A stretch of 6,367 nt of DNA, from positions 1 to 6,367 of the forward strand of contig JBFLYE010000098.1 of NCBI GenBank assembly GCA_040756715.1, given 5' to 3'. Origin of the DNA: a bacterium (lineage in GTDB: Bacteria; UBA9089; UBA9088). Below the pieces are notes generated by a model. That model was given only the letters and a program-made list of their open reading frames with translations. It was not told the DNA's origin and made no database searches. A program made the position numbers and the translations under genes. Each line of letters opens with the position of its first letter. Positions within the stretch are counted from its first letter, which is position 1. This document shows positions 1-5,157 of the stretch, in pieces.

Positions 1-647
1 TCCCAAATATTTCCAGAAAATACAAGGTTGTTGTAAAAAGGAGTTTCATATCCTAGCTCAAAATTTAACCTTTCCCTTTTCTCCTGTCTATTCTCATATG
101 GAAGAAAAACCTCCTCATTAAGAAAGGAAAATGGAACGGTAATTCTTGCTTCATTAAAGGCCATACCTAAAAGAAGATCTATTTTATCCTTATTTTGCGA
201 ATGAAAATCATTTTTGTTTTGCCAGGAAAACCCTCCCCTTCTTTCCCTTTCTACTTCAAGAGAACCTGCAAGTTTTTCCTTCTCCTTTGCAAAGAGGATA
301 GAGCTTGAAAGGAAATTATAATTTCCAATAGATATTTTTATCCGTGGAAGGCTTTCCTCTTTCAAGAATTGGGGAAATATCTCTTTTATTTTAAACCCCT
401 CCTCCTTTTTTATATCAAGCCTTATCTTCTCCTTTTCTTTTTCTATTGTTTTTGGCTTTGGAACCTTCATTAAAGGAAATGAGAGCTCTACCTCGGCTGG
501 TTCCTCCTTCCATTCAAAAGAGGATTTATCAGAACCTGTAATTATTAGCTCTGATGGAGAAATTGTGGTTGTTCCCTCCTCTGCATAAAGAGCAGCAAAG
601 CAGCCTACTACTAACACCAGAGCACCAGAATAGAATAAAATTTTCAT
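1..647 (-). CDS. Exported, probably outer-membrane beta-barrel-type protein (N-terminal 215 residues; 3' end outside the window)
   Basis: The frame is open from the ATG at 647-645 to the window edge with no stop, so the gene is cut by the window. Residues 1-22 ([22 protein letters not shown]) form a signal peptide: one lysine, a hydrophobic core and a plausible signal peptidase I site after LYA. VVGC at 13-16 resembles a lipobox, but more hydrophobic residues follow the cysteine, so I favour a soluble or outer-membrane product over a lipoprotein. A charged Lys/Glu-rich linker (about 45-95) is followed from about residue 100 by alternating polar and hydrophobic segments rich in aromatics (for example RIKISIGNYNFLSSS and LNFELGYETPFYNNLVFSG), as in outer-membrane strands. 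The start overlaps the leuB stop by 4 bp (ATGA), and AGAGG at 656-652 is a well-placed ribosome site. I do not recognise the family; barrel identity is inferred from sequence pattern only. Confidence 0.75.
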   Translation of the reverse strand, partial: MKILFYSGALVLVVGCFAALYAEEGTTTISPSELIITGSDKSSFEWKEEPAEVELSFPLMKVPKPKTIEKEKEKIRLDIKKEEGFKIKEIFPQFLKEESLPRIKISIGNYNFLSSSILFAKEKEKLAGSLEVERERRGGFSWQNKNDFHSQNKDKIDLLLGMAFNEARITVPFSFLNEEVFLPYENRQEKRERLNFELGYETPFYNNLVFSGNIW

Positions 648-1681
648 ATTGCCTCTGAGATAAGGTCTCCTATTTCTGATGTGGAAAGACCCATCTTACC
701 TGCAGACATATCCTTTATTTTTCCCGATGCCAAAACAAGAGCAACAGCATTTTCAATCCTTTTAGCTGCCTCAATTTCATTTAAATTTTCAAGAAGCATT
801 CCCATAGCCAGAATAGCCGCAATAGGGTTTGCAATGCTTCTCTTCGCATATTTTGGGGCAGAACCATGTATTGGCTCAAACATAGAAACACCATCTGGGT
901 TTATATTTCCACCCGCGGCAACACCCATTCCACCTTGAATTATAGCACCCAAATCCGTGATTATATCCCCAAATAGATTGCAGGTTACAACCGTATCAAA
1001 CCATTCTGGATTCTTGATCATCCACATACACATAGCATCTATATATGCATGGTCTCGCTCTACATCGGGGAATTCACCACCTATTTCTTTAAAGATTTTT
1101 TTCCATAATCCATGTCCAAAGACAAGGACATTTGATTTATCAACCAATGTAAGCTTTTTTCTCCTAATTCTGGAAAGATTATAGGCATATCTAATACACC
1201 TTTCAATCCCTTTTCTTGTGTAGACCATATTTTCAATGGCAACCTCATCCCTTAAAACACCACCCATTCCAGCATAAACACACTCTGTATTTTCACGGAC
1301 AACAACAAAGTCTATATCCTTTGGCTCCTTGTCCTTAAGAGGTGTATTTACCCCTTGATACAGCTTTACTGGCCTTAAATTTATGTATTGGTCAAGCCCA
1401 AATCTTATTTTAAGCAGAAGCCCCTTTTCTAATATTCCAGGAGGGACATCCGGATGTCCAATCGCACCAAGAAATATTGCAGAAAGCCCTTTTAATTCCT
1501 CAATAATTCCTTCGGGAAGAACCTCTTTTTTTGAAAGGTAATATTCGCCACCAAAGGGGTATTCAATAATCTCATACTTAATCTTGCAAGAAGATGCAAC
1601 CGCCCCCAAAACTTTCAATGCCTCTTTACAGACCTCAGGGCCTATGCCATCACCAGGAATTACCCCTATCCTGTAAGCCAT
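644..1681 (-). CDS. leuB: 3-isopropylmalate dehydrogenase (isocitrate/isopropylmalate dehydrogenase family)
   Basis: This enzyme catalyses oxidative decarboxylation of 3-isopropylmalate in leucine synthesis, in the cytoplasm. With the ATG at 1681 the protein has 345 residues and opens [17 protein letters not shown], the family N-terminus; upstream TTG (1702) or ATG (1693) starts would add 4-7 atypical residues. Visible motifs are the GLLLKIRF helix (87-94) with substrate Arg93, Arg103 (NLRP), Arg129 (VVRENTE), Tyr136, Lys182 (DKSN), metal-binding Asp215, Asp239 and Asp243 (FGDIITD), the cofactor loop FEPIHGSAP (268-276) and Asn285. The GAIGHP and ILEKGLLL segments resemble the actinobacterial-type LeuB branch more than isocitrate or tartrate/malate enzymes, though a related beta-decarboxylating dehydrogenase is possible. 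Lys277-Tyr278 in the cofactor loop resembles NADP-dependent isocitrate dehydrogenase. The start lies inside the rpmB coding end (16-bp overlap), which implies translational coupling. Confidence 0.82.
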   Translation of the reverse strand: MAYRIGVIPGDGIGPEVCKEALKVLGAVASSCKIKYEIIEYPFGGEYYLSKKEVLPEGIIEELKGLSAIFLGAIGHPDVPPGILEKGLLLKIRFGLDQYINLRPVKLYQGVNTPLKDKEPKDIDFVVVRENTECVYAGMGGVLRDEVAIENMVYTRKGIERCIRYAYNLSRIRRKKLTLVDKSNVLVFGHGLWKKIFKEIGGEFPDVERDHAYIDAMCMWMIKNPEWFDTVVTCNLFGDIITDLGAIIQGGMGVAAGGNINPDGVSMFEPIHGSAPKYAKRSIANPIAAILAMGMLLENLNEIEAAKRIENAVALVLASGKIKDMSAGKMGLSTSEIGDLISEAI

Positions 1682-1848
1682 CGCCTGTGGCATTTTGTGC
1701 AAACCTTAAGCTTAAGGCTTGTTCCCTGTATTACCCTTCTTGTAGGATGAAGATTTGGCATCTGCCTTTTCTTTGTCTTTCTATTTGAATGGGAAACAGA
1801 ATTTCCCACCAAAGGCTTTTTTCCGCAAAGATCACATACTCTACTCAT
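1666..1848 (-). CDS. rpmB: 50S ribosomal protein L28, zinc-binding form
   Basis: The 60-residue product matches bacterial L28: it begins [22 protein letters not shown] and continues with [12 protein letters not shown]. This is the four-cysteine form, with Cys5 and Cys8 near the start and Cys50 and Cys53 (CTKC) near the end, which together would bind one zinc ion. It is very basic, as expected for a large-subunit protein. It is the first gene of a leftward operon, and its 3' end overlaps the start of leuB by 16 bp. No Shine-Dalgarno sequence precedes the ATG (CTCAAAAA is upstream), and the -10 box lies about 10 nt away, so the message would be leaderless or nearly so. Coupling a ribosomal protein gene directly to leuB is unusual compared with the common rpmB-rpmG arrangement. 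Confidence 0.95.
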   Translation of the reverse strand: MSRVCDLCGKKPLVGNSVSHSNRKTKKRQMPNLHPTRRVIQGTSLKLKVCTKCHRRWLTG

Positions 1849-1858
1849 TTTTTGAGAA

Positions 1859-1888
1859 AGTATAGCTTAAAAAAGGTCTTTTTGTAAA
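1859..1888 (-). promoter_or_regulatory. Promoter for the rpmB-leuB operon
   Basis: Read on the minus strand, a -35 box TTTACA (1888-1883) is separated by 18 nt from a -10 box TATACT (1864-1859). Transcription would begin around 1852, leaving only about 4 nt before the rpmB ATG at 1848. The match to a sigma-70-type consensus is good; the start point is inferred from spacing, not measured. Confidence 0.6.
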
Positions 1889-1915
1889 GAATTTTTTGTA
1901 TGTTTTAAATGGTTG

Positions 1916-1945
1916 TTGCAAATTCATTGCCTTTTAACTTATACT
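1916..1945 (+). promoter_or_regulatory. Candidate promoter for ilvH (and tRNA-Val)
   Basis: TTGCAA at 1916-1921 and TATACT at 1940-1945 are spaced by 18 nt and fit a sigma-70-type promoter, giving a 5' leader of roughly 30 nt without a Shine-Dalgarno sequence. An alternative -10, TAAAAT at 1968-1973, sits 8 nt before the ilvH ATG and would give a leaderless message, but it has no good -35. A short inverted repeat (ATTAG, then CTAAT) lies between the two and could be an operator. The two divergent -35 boxes are only about 27 bp apart. Confidence 0.45.
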
Positions 1946-1981
1946 AATTAGGTTAATAGCTAATCACTAAAATAAATTACA

Positions 1982-2452
1982 ATGAGACACATAATTTCTG
2001 TTTTGGTTGAAAATAAGTTTGGGGTATTGGCAAGGATTGCAGGGCTATTCTCTGGAAGGGGTTATAATATTGATTCCTTGTGTGTAGCGCCGACAGATGA
2101 CCCAACCCTCTCAAGGATGACGATTGTAACCCATGGAGAGGATAAGATAATTGAGCAAATTGAGAAGCAATTAAATAAGCTTATTAATACCTTAAAGGTT
2201 TCCGACCTTACCCATAAAGAGCATGTTGAGCGGGAGCTTGTCCTTATTAAGGTAAAGGGAGAAAAGAGAACCGAGATTATGGAGATAATTGATATTTTCA
2301 GGGCAAAGATTGTTGATGTGGGAACAAAGAGTTTAACCATTGAGACCACAGGCGATGAGGGAAAGATTAGTGCCTTTATTGAGCTGCTTAATCCTTATGG
2401 GATAATTGAGGTTGTAAGGACAGGAAAGATTGCCGTGGTAAGGGGCGAATAG
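1982..2452 (+). CDS. ilvH: Acetolactate synthase small (regulatory) subunit
   Basis: This is the regulatory subunit of acetohydroxyacid synthase, which activates the IlvB/IlvI-type catalytic subunit and mediates feedback inhibition by valine. The 156 residues are close to family length. Residues 1 to about 77 are an ACT domain with the hallmark run [11 protein letters not shown], then [15 protein letters not shown]; the remainder is the second ACT-like domain ([11 protein letters not shown], then [17 protein letters not shown]). Asn11, Gly14 and Asn29, aligned with valine-site residues of E. coli IlvH, are all present, so valine sensitivity is expected. No catalytic subunit lies in this window. 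The ATG has no ribosome site. The final codons GGC GAA TAG are shared with the first bases of the tRNA-Val gene (10-bp overlap), so the stop codon is formed by tRNA nucleotides 8-10. Confidence 0.95.
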   Translation: MRHIISVLVENKFGVLARIAGLFSGRGYNIDSLCVAPTDDPTLSRMTIVTHGEDKIIEQIEKQLNKLINTLKVSDLTHKEHVERELVLIKVKGEKRTEIMEIIDIFRAKIVDVGTKSLTIETTGDEGKISAFIELLNPYGIIEVVRTGKIAVVRGE

Positions 2453-2514
2453 CTCAGCGGGAGAGCGCCTGCCTTACACGCAGGAAGTCGTAGGTTCAAA
2501 TCCTGCTTCGCCCA
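2443..2514 (+). tRNA. tRNA-Val (anticodon UAC)
   Basis: A full cloverleaf can be drawn. The acceptor stem GGGCGAA pairs with TTCGCCC. There is a D arm (GCTC/GAGC), an anticodon stem CCTGC/GCAGG with loop CTTACAC and anticodon TAC at 2475-2477, and a T arm GTAGG-TTCAAAT-CCTGC, with discriminator A. CCA is not encoded. The gene is 72 nt long and begins 10 bp before the end of ilvH, so its 5' end must be cut from the ilvH message if the two are co-transcribed. No separate promoter is evident inside ilvH. Nucleotides 56-73 recur exactly at 2675-2692. Confidence 0.97.
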
Positions 2515-2563
2515 ATGGAAGAGAAAAGCCAGAAAGAAAGATTTAGCGTAAAGAGATGCTTAA

Positions 2564-2694
2564 TATGGGAAACAAGAGGCAGGATTTGAAGGGAGCACCG
2601 CGATGCGACCTTATGGGAGCATCAATAGCGGTGCGGGTGGCCGACCCTCAACGAACGAAGTGAGTGGAGGGCGCCAAATCCTGCTTCGCCCATA
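2564..2694 (+). ncRNA. Structured tRNA-like module downstream of tRNA-Val (possible undescribed RNA or mini-element)
   Basis: This 131-nt block is about 60% G+C in its core, set in AT-rich DNA. A predicted closing stem joins TATGGG (2564-2569) to CCCATA (2689-2694), then an internal loop, then GCAGGATTTG (2579-2588) to CAAATCCTGC (2675-2684), a 10-bp perfect match. Inside are a hairpin GCACCGC (2595-2601)/GCGGTGC (2628-2634) with inner GATGC (2602-2606)/GCATC (2619-2623), and a second hairpin CCCTC (2645-2649)/GAGGG (2667-2671), extendable with bulges. The right strand of the closing stem is an exact copy of tRNA-Val 56-73. The left strand GGGAA resembles a shortened copy of the tRNA acceptor 5' strand GGGCGAA. 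The 49 nt from the tRNA to the module (2515-2563) are purine-rich with no gene. Function is unknown; the folding was done by eye. Confidence 0.5.
2675..2692 (+). repeat. 18-nt direct copy of the tRNA-Val 3' end (nt 56-73)
   Basis: CAAATCCTGCTTCGCCCA is identical to 2497-2514 of the tRNA-Val gene, offset by 178 bp. Identity begins at the T-loop C (position 56) and stops at the discriminator base. The rest of a tRNA is missing, so this is not a second tRNA gene. It resembles an attachment-site duplication or a rtT-type downstream repeat. Confidence 0.93.
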
Positions 2695-2731
2695 GATAAC
2701 TTAAAGCTCATCACTTCAAATTTTATTATAT

Positions 2732-2806
2732 GGGGTGGTGGTGTAGCCAGGTTAACACATCAGGCTGTCAATCTGAAGATCGCGGGTTCAAATCCCGTTC
2801 ACCCCG
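2732..2806 (+). tRNA. tRNA-Asp (anticodon GUC)
   Basis: The acceptor stem GGGGTGG pairs with TCACCCC (one G-U pair), and the discriminator G is typical of tRNA-Asp. The anticodon stem TCAGG/TCTGA encloses CTGTCAA with anticodon GTC at 2767-2769. The T arm is GCGGG-TTCAAAT-CCCGT. CCA is not encoded. It lies 217 bp after tRNA-Val on the same strand. The AT-rich stretch just upstream (TTTTATTATAT) is too close to position 1 to be a clear promoter, so co-transcription with ilvH and tRNA-Val is likely. Nucleotides 56-73 recur exactly at 2995-3012. Confidence 0.97.
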
Positions 2807-2857
2807 GTGTAGAAAAAATTGAAGAGGGAAAAAGAATATGATTGTAAGAAGAATTAT

Positions 2858-3011
2858 GGAGTGGAGAAAGGGATTTGAAGCCAGCCGAACGCCGAGCAAG
2901 TGCGAGGATGAAGTGAGGCTGGCCGCGAACAAGAGATTTTGTTAGGCTATGAGGGAGCAAAGCGACCGAAGAGCCTTAGAAAATCTGAAGTTCACAAATC
3001 CCGTTCACCCC
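2858..3011 (+). ncRNA. Structured tRNA-like module downstream of tRNA-Asp (second copy of the architecture)
   Basis: This 154-nt block is built like the module after tRNA-Val but with different interior sequence. The closing stem pairs GGAGTGGA (2858-2865) with TTCACCCC (3004-3011), with one mismatch and one G-U pair, and GGGATTTG (2870-2877) with CAAATCCC (2995-3002), perfectly. Inside are a hairpin GCCAGCC (2880-2886)/GGCTGGC (2917-2923) and a longer one, AGATTTT (2934-2940)/AAAATCT (2980-2986), continuing as AGGCT (2944-2948)/AGCCT (2972-2976). The right closing strand copies tRNA-Asp 56-73, and the left strand resembles the tRNA acceptor 5' strand GGGGTGG. The 51 nt between tRNA and module (2807-2857) are purine-rich and hold no gene. 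A three-way junction is the simplest fold; function is unknown. Confidence 0.5.
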
Positions 3012-3012
3012 G
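2995..3012 (+). repeat. 18-nt direct copy of the tRNA-Asp 3' end (nt 56-73)
   Basis: CAAATCCCGTTCACCCCG is identical to 2789-2806 of the tRNA-Asp gene, offset by 206 bp. The boundaries are the same as for the tRNA-Val copy: T-loop C56 to discriminator N73. It closes the downstream module and lies about 20 bp before the methyltransferase remnant. Confidence 0.93.
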
Positions 3013-3030
3013 TTAACTCTGAAAACTAGG

Positions 3031-3159
3031 ATGGAAGATAGACAAAGAAGTACATACTGCGATTTGGCGATAAAACGATTAAAACAAGAAGCAAAAATTA
3101 ACCAAACGGCTTTGTTTTATGAAGAAAAAAAGAAAAACAATCAAGGATTGGTTAATTGA
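3031..3159 (+). pseudogene. C-terminal remnant of a DNA methyltransferase (restriction-modification)
   Basis: The frame encodes MEDRQRSTYCDLAIKRLKQE followed by AKINQTALFYEEKKKNNQGLVN and a TGA. The YCDLAIKRLKQ stretch resembles the end of many type II DNA methyltransferases, where a run such as E-x-x-x-x-YC-x-IA-x-x-RL follows the last catalytic-domain strand. No catalytic motif is present. Upstream the frame runs only through the tRNA-Asp copy to a stop at 2986, so the 5' part is missing and the ATG at 3031 is probably internal to the ancestral gene. The end overlaps the following endonuclease remnant by 41 bp in another frame, an arrangement common for methyltransferase-endonuclease pairs. 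The identification rests on a short motif plus context. Confidence 0.45.
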
Positions 3160-3391
3160 ATATTTTAAAGCCCACCCAAAAGAGGATATGCCACATGGCC
3201 CTGTGGTTGATTGGGTAGAAGCACGATATAAACAGCTTTACAACAAAAAACCAAGGGATACTTGGAGGTCAATTAGAAATCTGCACGAAAGCGGATTTTT
3301 AATAAAGGTTAAAAAGGGAATTTATCGTTATGACCCCGAAGCAGCCAAACAACGAGAATATATTAACAACCATATTCTCTGGAAAAGATAA
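3119..3391 (+). pseudogene. Truncated HNH restriction endonuclease: N-terminal DNA-binding domain only
   Basis: The 90-residue product has segments I recognise from the N-terminal winged-helix region of a family of HNH-type restriction enzymes: MPHGPVVDWVEARYKQLY (about 24-41), PRDTWRSIRNLHESGFLIKV (about 45-64) and KKGIYRYDPE (about 64-73). In that family the YDP motif is followed by a roughly 100-residue HNH nuclease domain with CxxC zinc pairs. Here the protein diverges after QRE and stops within 13 residues, so the nuclease domain is missing. The divergence point coincides with an 8-bp inverted repeat. The start has no ribosome site but would be coupled to the upstream methyltransferase. 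A retained DNA-binding or regulatory role is possible, but decay is the simplest reading. The stop is 3 bp before murB. Confidence 0.65.
3354..3379 (+). repeat. 8-bp inverted repeat at the endonuclease/murB junction
   Basis: GAGAATAT (3354-3361) and ATATTCTC (3372-3379) are perfect complements around a 10-nt loop. The hairpin ends 15 nt before the murB ATG and sits where the truncated endonuclease stops resembling its family. It could be a deletion or insertion scar, an operator or an RNA hairpin. No T-run follows, so it is not a classical terminator. Confidence 0.6.
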
Positions 3392-3394
3392 ACA

Positions 3395-4246
3395 ATGGAT
3401 AGTCTAATTAAAGAAAACATCCCTATGAGAGAATACACCTCCCTAAAGGTGGGAGGAAGGGCAAGGTGGTTTGCAACCCCATCAAATAAAGAAGAATTAA
3501 AAAAGGTTTTGCAATTTGCAAAGGAGAAAGATATTCCCATTTTTCTTCTGGGCGGTGGAACAAATACATTGATAAAGGATGAGGGTGTTAGGGGGATGGT
3601 AATAAAATTGGATGGTGATTTTAAAAATATAGAGAGACAAGGCATAGAAGTTAAAGCTGGCAGTGGAGCTTCCCTTCCCTCCCTTATAAGCTATTGCCAG
3701 GGTTTTTCCCTTTCTGGATTAGAAAACCTTGCTGGAATTCCTGGTGCAGTGGGTGGTGCTATCTTTGGAAATGCCGGTGCCTTTGGAACACAAATTGGAG
3801 ATTATGTCAAGTCCGTTGTTGTTATGGACAGGGATGGAAATGAAAGGAGGGTAAGGGATATAAACTTTTTCTATCGGGGAAGCAGCTTAAAAGACACAAT
3901 AATCCTTGAAGCCTTGTTTTCTCTAAAAGAAGATGCGCGGTGGAGGATTGATGAAAAAATAGCAAGCGTTTTAAGTAAAAGAAGGGAAACCCAGCCTATT
4001 TCAAAGCAAACAGCAGGCTGTATATTCAAGAATCCGGAGGGAAAATTTGCCGGAGAGCTTATTGAAAAGGCAGGATTGAAGGGAAGGTCTATAAAAGATG
4101 CAATTGTTTCCCTAAAGCATGCAAACTTTATTGAAAATAGAGGCCAGGCAAAGGCAGAAGATATTCTCCAATTGATAAGATTTATAAAAAGAAGGGTTTG
4201 GGAGCTTTATGGAGTTATGCTCTATGAGGAGATTGTTATAATATGA
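3395..4246 (+). CDS. murB: UDP-N-acetylenolpyruvoylglucosamine reductase
   Basis: MurB is the cytoplasmic FAD enzyme that reduces UDP-GlcNAc-enolpyruvate with NADPH to UDP-MurNAc, the second committed step of peptidoglycan synthesis. The 283-residue length and absence of an extra tyrosine-loop insertion fit type II (short) MurB. FAD-binding motifs are visible at YTSLKVGG (14-21), GGGTNTLI (53-60) and GLENLAGIPGAVGGAIFGNAG (108-128). Catalytic candidates are Arg161 (FFYRGSS), Cys209 in AGCIFKNP, which replaces the serine acid of E. coli MurB as in many type II enzymes, and Glu279 in the C-terminal LYEEI. KHANFIENRGQA (241-252) is also conserved. The ATG lies 3 bp after the endonuclease remnant and lacks a clear ribosome site. 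The stop overlaps the next gene by 4 bp (ATGA). No other cell-wall genes are adjacent. Confidence 0.95.
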   Translation: MDSLIKENIPMREYTSLKVGGRARWFATPSNKEELKKVLQFAKEKDIPIFLLGGGTNTLIKDEGVRGMVIKLDGDFKNIERQGIEVKAGSGASLPSLISYCQGFSLSGLENLAGIPGAVGGAIFGNAGAFGTQIGDYVKSVVVMDRDGNERRVRDINFFYRGSSLKDTIILEALFSLKEDARWRIDEKIASVLSKRRETQPISKQTAGCIFKNPEGKFAGELIEKAGLKGRSIKDAIVSLKHANFIENRGQAKAEDILQLIRFIKRRVWELYGVMLYEEIVII

Positions 4247-5157
4247 ATCCTTTGCTTTCCATAAAAAATCTTAATGTTTCTTACGGAAAAACCCATGTGG
4301 TAAGAAATGCAGGCCTTAATATCCTTGAGAAGGAAACCGTTGGTCTTATCGGAGAGAGTGGCTCGGGAAAGACAACCATTGCCCTATCTATAATGGGGCT
4401 TCTTCCAAAGGATGCGAATGCATCGGGAGAAATTAGCTACAAAGAAAAAAACCTCTTCCTTTTGAAAGAGAAGGAAATTAACAAAATAAGGGGATGCGAG
4501 ATAGGTATTATCTTTCAAGACCCTGTCTCCTCCCTTGACCCATTATTTCCCATTAAAGAGCAGATAAAAGAGACAATAATTAGCCATTTAGACATCTCAA
4601 AAAAGGAGGTAGAAGAAAGAATAGAAGGGCTTCTTAAGAAGGTTGGAATACAAAAGATAAGGCTAAATGAATATCCCCATTCATTTTCAGGTGGGATGTG
4701 TCAGAGGATAATGATTGCCCAGGCAATCTCGGGAAATCCAAAGCTTCTCATTGCCGATGAGCCAACATCTTCACTTGATACAACAATTCAGGCACAAATA
4801 ATGAACCTCTTGCACAATCTTAAAGAAGAACTTGAAATTGCCATCCTTCTCATTACCCATGACCTTTCCATAATTGCCCAAATGGCAGATTATGTCTATG
4901 TTATATATTCTGGAGAAATCATTGAATCAGCTTCCTGCCTTGAAATATTTGACAATCCTTTCCATCCATATACAAAAGCCCTTATTGATAGCATCCCGAA
5001 AAAGGGAAAACCTTTTTCTTCTATAAGTGATATGGAAATTTTGGAGAATAAACCCTGTAGGTTCTATTCAAGGTGCAAAGAGAAAACCAGCCTTTGTGAA
5101 AAGGAAGCCCCAGAAATAAAGAAAATGGGAAATCATTATGTAAGGTGCCATAAATAA
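4243..5157 (+). CDS. ABC transporter ATP-binding protein, oligopeptide/dipeptide (OppD/DppD) family
   Basis: This is the ATPase subunit of a peptide- or nickel-type importer, peripheral to the inner membrane. Visible motifs are Walker A GESGSGKT (37-44), Q-loop Gln92 (FQDPVSSLDP), signature FSGGMCQR (148-155, with Cys153 where Arg is usual), Walker B LLIADEP (168-174) with catalytic Glu173, D-loop SSLD and H-loop His206. The family C-terminal extension follows, with HPYTKALIDSIP and a cysteine set Cys272, Cys278, Cys285 and Cys302. In DppD homologues this set has been reported to hold an iron-sulfur cluster. At 304 residues it is near normal family length. It is coupled to murB by ATGA overlap, with GAGGAG at 4226-4231 upstream. 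No permease or binding protein lies in the window, so its partners and substrate are unknown. Confidence 0.9.
   Translation: MNPLLSIKNLNVSYGKTHVVRNAGLNILEKETVGLIGESGSGKTTIALSIMGLLPKDANASGEISYKEKNLFLLKEKEINKIRGCEIGIIFQDPVSSLDPLFPIKEQIKETIISHLDISKKEVEERIEGLLKKVGIQKIRLNEYPHSFSGGMCQRIMIAQAISGNPKLLIADEPTSSLDTTIQAQIMNLLHNLKEELEIAILLITHDLSIIAQMADYVYVIYSGEIIESASCLEIFDNPFHPYTKALIDSIPKKGKPFSSISDMEILENKPCRFYSRCKEKTSLCEKEAPEIKKMGNHYVRCHK

Noticed and set aside
602-647. Lipoprotein signal (VVGC) in the exported protein.
   Set aside because: The cysteine lies in mid-core with further hydrophobic residues and a good signal peptidase I site after it, so a lipobox is less likely.
681-1184. Two open frames on the plus strand (681-938 and 957-1184) inside leuB.
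   Set aside because: They are antisense to a well-supported enzyme gene, show no family resemblance and have no ribosome sites.
2062-2349. A minus-strand open frame inside ilvH.
   Set aside because: It is a serine/isoleucine-rich shadow of the conserved ACT-domain gene with no recognisable motif.
2603-2630. A tiny ORF in the tRNA-Val module, by analogy with the short peptide encoded in E. coli rtT.
   Set aside because: Only eight codons, no ribosome site and it lies within the predicted hairpin.
2675-3012. The tRNA 3'-end copies as additional tRNA genes.
   Set aside because: Neither has an anticodon arm, D arm or TT of the T-loop in the right place; only nt 56-73 are copied.
2443-3012. A CRISPR array or a tandem-duplicated tRNA cluster.
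   Set aside because: Each 18-nt repeat occurs only twice, the two repeat sequences differ from each other, and the intervening sequences form inverted structures rather than uniform spacers.
3328-3645. A minus-strand open frame across the endonuclease/murB junction.
   Set aside because: It is antisense to murB and has no coding features of its own.
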